A DNA stretch of 25,704 bases, taken from positions 1 to 25,704 of IMG/VR virus record IMGVR_UViG_3300033143_001684. One strand, 5' to 3'. How positions within the stretch are numbered: the stretch's first letter is position 1; every line of letters starts with the position of its first letter. The notes under the pieces were generated by a model. The model saw only the letters and a list, made by a program, of their open reading frames with translations, was not told the DNA's origin and did not search any database. The stretch is from a virus. A program made the position numbers and the translations under genes. This document shows positions 21,088 through 25,704 of this stretch, in pieces.

Positions 21088-21464
21088 AACCGTTTGATTT
21101 TGAAAAATTCGAAGGGAACACAGATAAGCTTGCACGAGGTTTGAAGATGCAAATGCAAACTCGGTTGTTCCATCCAGTGTCACCAGATTTCACGGTGACC
21201 GTTGAAGTTCATGAGGTGGGCAAGTGGAAGACCAAAAAGGTTGAGGTTCAGACATCGGACATCGGACACCACCAGAATTTCAAAATGTTTGATTCTGTCT
21301 ACCTTCACAATTTCGGGGGCAACCCTCTTGAAGATAGCCCTGATGGTTTGTACTGGCTTCCTATTGATTGGAGGTGGACTAGCAAGAGCGGGGGTGGTAA
21401 CGGAACCAGTGCATTCACTTGCTACATCAATGACGATGGTGAAATTGTAAAGGTGAAGGAATGA
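21084..21464 (+). CDS. Unknown protein, 126 aa
   Basis: Alternating strands (FTVTVEVHEVGKWKTKKVEVQ) and aromatic/Gly regions (GLYWLPIDWRWTSKSGGGNG) suggest a beta-rich fold, possibly a single small domain. No catalytic motif seen. Translation is coupled on both sides by ATGA. Confidence 0.7.
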   Translation: MKPFDFEKFEGNTDKLARGLKMQMQTRLFHPVSPDFTVTVEVHEVGKWKTKKVEVQTSDIGHHQNFKMFDSVYLHNFGGNPLEDSPDGLYWLPIDWRWTSKSGGGNGTSAFTCYINDDGEIVKVKE

Positions 21465-21679
21465 GAAATTCAACTAAAGGTTTATTGCAGTCGCTTGCCA
21501 TTATCGCTTTTGTGGTGATGGTCGCTGCTTTGATGGTGGGCTGTGGGTCAGAAGACAGCAACCCATTTGCACCAGACACAGCAGGAGAGTTCTGTGATGT
21601 TCGTGGTGGGGTTCAGTTGATTGAAGGTGGATACATCTACTGCAATGACGGAAGCTACATTGAGGAAAGCGCACTATGA
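21461..21679 (+). CDS. Small lipoprotein
   Basis: 72-aa protein with an N-terminal signal: basic start (MRNSTK), hydrophobic stretch LAIIAFVVMVAAL and a lipobox ending LMVGC28-GS. The mature part is about 45 residues with C45 and C61, which could form a disulphide in the periplasm. After Cys comes Gly-Ser, not Asp, consistent with an outer-membrane destination in Gram-negative hosts. Phage lipoproteins of this size include superinfection-exclusion proteins such as T5 Llp and the o-spanin; no i-spanin or lysis gene is near, so exclusion is the better guess. Function is not established. Confidence 0.75.
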   Translation: MRNSTKGLLQSLAIIAFVVMVAALMVGCGSEDSNPFAPDTAGEFCDVRGGVQLIEGGYIYCNDGSYIEESAL

Positions 21680-21918
21680 ACAAAATCAAAATGATCAACA
21701 GCCTGAAGAATACGGTTGGCTATAACGAGTCAGACAACAAAGCCGAATATCTGAAGGGAGCGGGAATGGCACTTGATAAAGCTCTTCTGTGTCATGAACT
21801 GGTAATTGGCAATCAGAGTCGAGCGATTCACAGCCTGAAGGCAGAGCTATCCCAGATCAAGCGGGTGGTCGGTCAGTTCGGAAATCTGGTGAAGAGTGTA
21901 TTGGAGGAAGCGGAATGA
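21676..21918 (+). CDS. Small helical protein, 80 aa
   Basis: Predicted coiled or helical (SLKAELSQIKRVVGQFGNLVKSVLEEAE). No family recognised. ATGA-coupled to the lipoprotein and to the following gene, which argues these small genes are one translational unit. Confidence 0.68.
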   Translation: MNKIKMINSLKNTVGYNESDNKAEYLKGAGMALDKALLCHELVIGNQSRAIHSLKAELSQIKRVVGQFGNLVKSVLEEAE

Positions 21919-22097
21919 CAAAGCGCGAAACAGCAGCAGAGCTAGTCGCTCTCTATGGTCGATACGATAAGACCTCACCAGACAAATGCTACAGTGTTCG
22001 TTTGGGGAGTCGTGCATTCTTCTCAGCCTGTACCTATGACCTTGCAAATCAGATTGATGCGGCATACCTGAAACGGGAAATGGATGTATTTTTGTAA
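21915..22097 (+). CDS. Small unknown protein, 60 aa
   Basis: MTKRETAAELVALYG ... KREMDVFL. Helical and moderately basic; no known domain. Coupled upstream by ATGA and downstream by TAATG. Confidence 0.65.
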   Translation: MTKRETAAELVALYGRYDKTSPDKCYSVRLGSRAFFSACTYDLANQIDAAYLKREMDVFL

Positions 22098-22288
22098 TGG
22101 CTACTTTATGGACAATGCCCGAAAGCGAAATAATCGAAAAGCGGGATAAGCTGAAGCGGGAACTTGAGGTTCACGAAGAAAACACGATTGTAAATCTCAA
22201 GGCATGGGAGACCATGCAAGGAGTTTATCAAATGCTGTTGGATCGGTATGAGGATGAATTGAGGAAGCGAGAAACGGACGCTATTTGA
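22097..22288 (+). CDS. Small coiled-coil protein, 63 aa
   Basis: Strong heptad-like helix (EIIEKRDKLKRELEVHEEN). No family match. The stop TGA at 22286-22288 is provided by the first of two tandem dyads. Confidence 0.68.
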   Translation: MATLWTMPESEIIEKRDKLKRELEVHEENTIVNLKAWETMQGVYQMLLDRYEDELRKRETDAI

Positions 22289-22301
22289 TACTAAGGTCAC
22301 A
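22284..22301 (+). repeat. Dispersed 18-bp dyad, copy 6
   Basis: TTTGATACTAAGGTCACA, two end mismatches. Supplies the stop codon of the preceding gene and lies 24 bp from copy 7. Confidence 0.8.
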
Positions 22302-22307
22302 CGCTTT

Positions 22308-22325
22308 TTTGATACTAAGGTCAAA
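22308..22325 (+). repeat. Dispersed 18-bp dyad, copy 7 (exact)
   Basis: TTTGATACTAAGGTCAAA, exact consensus. Its right half AAGGTCAAA is the 5' arm of the terminator that follows. Confidence 0.85.
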
Positions 22326-22345
22326 CATGTTTTGGCCTTTTTTTT
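22317..22345 (+). terminator. Intrinsic terminator built on the dyad
   Basis: AAGGTCAAA (22317-22325) pairs with TTTGGCCTT (22331-22339), one G-U pair, loop CATGT, followed by a T run. It ends the small-gene operon. Confidence 0.82.
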
Positions 22346-22361
22346 ATGTGCGGGATAGTTC

Positions 22362-22390
22362 TTGACTGAACTATTCACGTAGTTTAGGAT
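22362..22390 (+). promoter_or_regulatory. Promoter for terminase genes
   Basis: TTGACT 22362-22367, 17-bp spacer, TAGGAT 22385-22390. It differs in spacer sequence from P1, P2 and P3, so it may be under separate timing. The gene at 22425 follows. Confidence 0.75.
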
Positions 22391-22424
22391 TTGCGCGAAT
22401 TATGCAGGTATTTGGAGCAAAATA

Positions 22425-23180
22425 ATGGACGCACAAGTTGAAGCGGAAAAACCGAAAACCAAGAAAAAAATGTTCGGTAAAAAGACAAAAACAAAAATCA
22501 AATTGAGCAAAATCGAACCGGAAAAGCAGCAAGGCGAATTGCTAAATTATCCGTCCATCGATAAGGACAATATCAAGGTCACAAAACATCTGAATATAGC
22601 GAAAAATTCTACCGGGCTTGATACAGATCGGTTGGGGAACATCGGAAGGTTTGTGAACATGACAGATGAGGAATTGTTCGATGTTGTTCCTATCGGTGGG
22701 GCAGGACGTTACAACGGATTGAATGAGGATCAGAAGGATAGCAGATTGGTGCTAGTGCATAGGATGCATTTGCGGGGTTGGACAAATGAACGTATAGCGG
22801 AAAAGCTTGAAGTCAGTACACGGATGGTCTGCAAAATAAAAGACCAAATTAAGGACTTACACAAACGGAGCTTTACCAATGTCGATCTAAACGAGTTCCT
22901 TGGAGAGACAGTAGCCTTCTTTATGGAGGTCAGGAACATGTCTATGGGAATGGCTACAGACAAGGGTTTTAGTGCCAAGGAGCAGATAGCTGCCCTCAAG
23001 GTTGCCTCTGATACCGAAATGAACAAGGTGCGATTCTTGGACTATTGCGGGGTCTTTGCATACATTCGGGGGAACGCTTCTGTGATGGATGATGTAATCA
23101 ATACAGTGCCAGATTCAGACAAGGATTCTGCTTATGCTGCAATGGATGAATTTGCCCTAGAACTGTTTTCTCCTAAGTAA
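22425..23180 (+). CDS. Terminase small subunit candidate (HTH protein)
   Basis: 251 aa. The N-terminal 35 residues are Lys-rich (KTKKKMFGKKTKTKIKLSK), residues about 116-140 are an HTH (GWTNERIAEKLEVSTRMVCK), and the rest is helical. A DNA-binding HTH protein directly before a TerL gene, with stop and start overlapping (TAATG), is the expected layout of a small terminase that recognises the packaging site. It lacks any decisive motif, so the call depends on context. It has its own promoter and GGAG seven nt before ATG. Confidence 0.72.
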   Translation: MDAQVEAEKPKTKKKMFGKKTKTKIKLSKIEPEKQQGELLNYPSIDKDNIKVTKHLNIAKNSTGLDTDRLGNIGRFVNMTDEELFDVVPIGGAGRYNGLNEDQKDSRLVLVHRMHLRGWTNERIAEKLEVSTRMVCKIKDQIKDLHKRSFTNVDLNEFLGETVAFFMEVRNMSMGMATDKGFSAKEQIAALKVASDTEMNKVRFLDYCGVFAYIRGNASVMDDVINTVPDSDKDSAYAAMDEFALELFSPK

Positions 23181-25018
23181 TGCAGAACGCTAAAAAGCTC
23201 AGTCAAATGCATCGATCCCTAGCAGGGAAAAAAGATGCTTACTCCCTTGATGTCAGGCAATCAATAGAATGGTATTTGGAGGGAGAGAATATTGTTCGAT
23301 TGCCTTCACTCATGCTCTTGGAACGCTATCCTGTAACCGTAGAAGAATTCATATTTGAGAAGAAATATTTGGGGCGCGGTACAGAGGTTTGGCCTAAAGT
23401 AATGGACTCGATTATTGAGTTGAACAATCCCGGGGGAGATAGGTTAGGTCAGAGATACTATGAAAGCGTATTAACAGGAGGAATAGGAACAGCTAAAACC
23501 ACAAGAGCACTGTATACAACTGCTTATCAGCTTTATTTACTCTCTTGTTATCGGTCACCCCATCTGCTCCTGTCACAAGACAAGGTTTCAGAAATTTACT
23601 TCGTTTTCCAATCTTTGAATGCCCGTGTTGCCCGTGATGTGGATTATGCGCGTTTCAGAAACATGATTGAGGAAAGCGAATATTTCAATACAACTTTTAC
23701 CTACAGGAAGGACTTGGAGAGCAGACTTGTTTTCCCAAAGAATATTTCTGTGTTCCCTACTTCGGGTGATACGAGCGCAACAATCGGTCAAAATGTTTAT
23801 GGGGGGTTCATAGACGAAATCAATTTTATGGAAGTCGTTGAAGGCTCACGGAGGCTAGTTGACGGAGGGCAGTTTAATCAGGCTATAGAGCTATATAATT
23901 CTATTGCCTCACGGAGAGAAAGCCGTTTTATGCGTCAAGGGGTAGTGCCCGGCATTTTGTGCTTAGGCAGCAGTAAGAATTATCCCGGTCAATTCACTGA
24001 CAGGAAGGCAGCAGAAGCGCAACACGATGAGGGCATATACTATCGGGATGAAGTGATATGGGAGGTCAAGCCTGAAGAGGTGTTTACAGGCAAGTGGTTC
24101 CATGTGTTCATCGGATCGGACACAAAGAAGCCTTATATCATCAATGGGCCTGATGTAAAGAAGACCACCAAGGACTATCCCAACCAAGTGAAGCGGATTC
24201 CCTTGGAGTATAAGAAGCGGTTCATCAACGACATCTACAACGCACTCAGAGAGATAGCAGGAGTGAGCACGGTAGCCAAGGCTCCCTATTTCCCCAACGT
24301 GGAAGCCCTGAACCTGAACTTTGATACTAAGGTCAAATCAATCTTCTCAAATGACTGCTGTGACTTCGACAGGACAACAACAGCTATCCTCAAGGACGCT
24401 ATCACAGACCCACACAGACCACGCTTCTGTCATATCGATCTAGGGCTTACGTCTGATGCTGCGGGGTTCTGTATAGGGTACGTGGACAGGTTCATTCATG
24501 TGGAGGGGGATGAGGAAGAGACAGGGGGCATGATGCCTCACGTAAGGATAGACGGATTCCTGAGAGTGACACCACCCATCAATGATGAGATAAACTTTGC
24601 CAAGATAAGGACAATCCTGTACAGGCTCACTCAATTGGGGGTAGTCATCCGGTGGGTCACATTCGATTCCTACCAGAGTGTAGACAGTCAACAGATACTA
24701 AGGAGCAAGGGCTACATGACAGGCACACAGAGCATGGACAAGACACCCCTACCCTATGACCTACTGAAGAACGCACTCAACCAAGGGCGCGTCACATGCC
24801 CAGAGGATGCCTACCTGAGACAAGAGATTATCCATCTAGAGCGTACTGATAAGGGCAAGATAGATCACAATGCTTACAATACTAAGGATTTAGCTGATGC
24901 ATTTGCGGGGGTAGTGTATGGGCTGACAATGCAACGGTGGACATGGGCAAGCTTTGGAGTACAGCCAAGCCCAATGATAACGAGCCACTTCGACAGGGAG
25001 CCAGATCGTGAGGGATAA
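23180..25018 (+). CDS. terL: Terminase large subunit (packaging ATPase-nuclease)
   Basis: DNA packaging motor of 612 aa. The ATPase domain has a Walker A-like TGGIGTAKT (99-107) and Walker B FIDEIN (210-215, D212/E213). The C-terminal RNase H-like nuclease shows three acidic positions: D420 in HIDLGLTSDAAG, D496 in TFDSYQS and D570/D573 in KDLADAFAGV. Both domains are full length. Codon preference shifts toward C- and A-ending codons in the last third, which may mark mosaic origin. A dyad lies inside at 24320. Unlike most tailed phages, no portal gene follows directly. Confidence 0.93.
   Translation: MQNAKKLSQMHRSLAGKKDAYSLDVRQSIEWYLEGENIVRLPSLMLLERYPVTVEEFIFEKKYLGRGTEVWPKVMDSIIELNNPGGDRLGQRYYESVLTGGIGTAKTTRALYTTAYQLYLLSCYRSPHLLLSQDKVSEIYFVFQSLNARVARDVDYARFRNMIEESEYFNTTFTYRKDLESRLVFPKNISVFPTSGDTSATIGQNVYGGFIDEINFMEVVEGSRRLVDGGQFNQAIELYNSIASRRESRFMRQGVVPGILCLGSSKNYPGQFTDRKAAEAQHDEGIYYRDEVIWEVKPEEVFTGKWFHVFIGSDTKKPYIINGPDVKKTTKDYPNQVKRIPLEYKKRFINDIYNALREIAGVSTVAKAPYFPNVEALNLNFDTKVKSIFSNDCCDFDRTTTAILKDAITDPHRPRFCHIDLGLTSDAAGFCIGYVDRFIHVEGDEEETGGMMPHVRIDGFLRVTPPINDEINFAKIRTILYRLTQLGVVIRWVTFDSYQSVDSQQILRSKGYMTGTQSMDKTPLPYDLLKNALNQGRVTCPEDAYLRQEIIHLERTDKGKIDHNAYNTKDLADAFAGVVYGLTMQRWTWASFGVQPSPMITSHFDREPDREG
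24320..24337 (+). repeat. Dispersed 18-bp dyad, copy 8 (exact, in terL)
   Basis: TTTGATACTAAGGTCAAA, exact consensus, reading FDTKVK between the ATPase and nuclease domains of TerL. Confidence 0.8.
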
Positions 25019-25100
25019 TATAGGGTAGCCCTCTTACCCACCCTCGGAAGGATACCACATCATGACAAATAAATATAGTGCATACGTCACATAATGGATG

Positions 25101-25118
25101 ATTGACCTTAGTATCACA
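25101..25118 (-). repeat. Dispersed 18-bp dyad, copy 9 (inverted)
   Basis: ATTGACCTTAGTATCACA, reverse of the consensus with end mismatches, downstream of terL. Confidence 0.7.
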
Positions 25119-25142
25119 CGCATATCACACACCCCAAGGGGT

Positions 25143-25252
25143 AGCCCCTCCCCACCCGTGGTATATTAACATACATTGACAAATAAAAACGAGACATGCA
25201 TCACAGTATAGGGGGGGCATACGTGATACAATCCGTGGGTGGGTAAGGGGCT
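25143..25252. repeat. Long inverted repeat flanking a 71-bp spacer
   Basis: Left arm AGCCCCTCCCCACCC (from 25143) pairs with right arm GGGTGGGTAAGGGGCT (to 25252): two runs of seven pairs with a small internal loop. The spacer contains TTGACAAATAAAAACG and a G7 run. Confidence 0.75.
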
Positions 25253-25292
25253 GCTCATAGCATACACACATATACATACATATATGCTCTCT

Positions 25293-25328
25293 CACACTGA
25301 CCCCATTAATCACTCTGACCCCATTAAA
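25293..25328 (+). repeat. Tandem 18-bp repeat, two copies
   Basis: CACACTGACCCCATTAAT followed directly by CACTCTGACCCCATTAAA (16 of 18 identical), then an A-tract. Confidence 0.85.
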
Positions 25329-25499
25329 CAAAAAAAAATTTCCCTGCCCATCGAAAAAAAATTTTCAAACTTTCGGGGCGCGGGATTTCGCCTGACACGC
25401 TCGGATTACCTGTGAAAATTTTGAAATACCCAAGTGATATTTTGTGCAATTTTAAAGGGTTCCGAAATATTTTGGATTTTTTTGAGATTTCGAATCGGA

Positions 25500-25538
25500 T
25501 GCAAAGGAAAAGAGGGGTAATAGTGTCCACCCTTTGCA
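25500..25538. repeat. Inverted repeat TGCAAAGG ... CCTTTGCA
   Basis: Perfect 8-bp arms at 25500-25507 and 25531-25538 around a 23-bp spacer, just before dyad copy 10. Confidence 0.75.
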
Positions 25539-25546
25539 CGAAAGTT

Positions 25547-25564
25547 TTTGACCTTAGTATCAAA
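25547..25564 (-). repeat. Dispersed 18-bp dyad, copy 10 (inverted, exact)
   Basis: TTTGACCTTAGTATCAAA, the exact reverse complement of the consensus, 86 bp upstream of promoter P3. Confidence 0.85.
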
Positions 25565-25649
25565 CGTATTCTGATCAGGAAAAAAATTCGCGACAAAAGA
25601 CTTTCGTACTCTACCGGAAAATTATTTTCGATTTATTTTCGATATTAGC

Positions 25650-25678
25650 TTGACAAATAATAATCCATCAACTAAGCT
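25650..25678 (+). promoter_or_regulatory. Strong promoter, extended class (P3), firing out of the window
   Basis: TTGACA 25650-25655, 17-bp spacer, TAAGCT 25673-25678. The same left (TTGACAAATA) and right (ATCAACTAAG) blocks as P1 and P2. The transcribed gene lies beyond the window end. Confidence 0.85.
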
Positions 25679-25704
25679 CCTTGTATGAATTAAGTTTTAC
25701 GGAC

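Larger units (their letters stand above)
25019..25649. other. Repeat-rich intergenic stretch after terL
   Basis: No ORF here is convincing: two overlapping ORFs on opposite strands (25324-25596 and 25412-25648) have no ribosome site and biased low-complexity translations. The stretch contains TGACAAATAAA motifs at 25062 and 25178, two dyads, GCATACGT at 25080 and 25217, a long inverted repeat, an 18-bp tandem repeat, AGCATA ... TATGCT at 25259-25288, and A/T tracts with AAAATTTT-type palindromes near 25330-25420. It may serve packaging, origin or transcription-insulation roles. Confidence 0.6.

Noticed and set aside
24690-24890. Further ACTAAGG-containing dyad copies in terL (near 24698 and 24880)
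   Set aside because: Only the ACTAAGG core matches; the TTTGAT and TCAAA arms are missing.
25324-25648. Two overlapping ORFs on opposite strands in the last intergenic region
   Set aside because: Low-complexity translations from AT-rich DNA, no ribosome sites, repeats and a dyad lie across them.

Overview
The window is one continuous stretch of a tailed double-stranded DNA bacteriophage genome (Caudoviricetes). All 44 genes I support lie on the + strand, mostly with ATGA/TAATG junctions or short overlaps. Content is phage-typical: DnaB-type helicase, Toprim primase, ssDNA-binding protein, SF2 helicase, RecA, several nucleases, RuvC-like resolvase, ThyX, and both terminase subunits. No integrase, recognisable repressor gene, tRNA or CRISPR array is visible. 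Promoters are sigma70-like (TTGACA-N17-TAAGMT), one small gene has a lipoprotein signal, and two promoter regions carry the exact CRP-type palindrome TGTGA-N6-TCACA. I infer a Gram-negative, probably gammaproteobacterial host; the host is not identifiable with confidence.

Layout. 1-4000: a small unknown gene, a lambda-O-like replication initiator (HTH plus an in-gene iteron/AT-rich stretch that looks like an origin), an unknown possible helicase-loader gene and the replicative helicase. 3978-4474: a gene-free stretch with a strong promoter, about 350 nt of sequence without a convincing ORF, and an intrinsic terminator, so a candidate noncoding RNA or attenuated leader. 4475-11898: replication/recombination operon (unknown coiled-coil protein, primase, SSB, SF2 helicase, HTH protein, acidic protein, RecA, PD-(D/E)XK nuclease, Cas4-like nuclease with zinc ribbon, RuvC-like resolvase). 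11899-12930: a second strong promoter and one gene ending in a terminator. 12952-16334: nucleotide/DNA modification block (small conserved protein, SAM methyltransferase, TET-associated-type glycosyltransferase, MazG-like, zinc protein, ThyX). 16351-18968: small genes including a YkgJ-type cysteine-cluster protein, a PD-(D/E)XK protein and zinc-ribbon proteins. 18969-22345: small accessory genes, the first part driven by four copies of one promoter cassette. 22362-25018: promoter, terminase small subunit candidate, terminase large subunit. 25019-25704: a 690-nt stretch without a credible gene, rich in inverted and direct repeats and ending in a third copy of the strong promoter, which fires out of the window.

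The most unusual layer is regulatory rather than coding. An 18-bp dyad (consensus TTTGATACTAAGRTCAAA) occurs ten times in both orientations. Six of the seven intergenic copies sit at ends of transcription units, three within genes in one reading frame, and one copy builds half of an intrinsic terminator. The strong promoters share an extended 29-bp consensus with its own inverted TTGAC/GTCAA element, and the small-gene module uses another duplicated cassette. Several replication proteins also share short KLK-rich tails. These suggest a phage-wide regulatory network that I cannot match to a described one.
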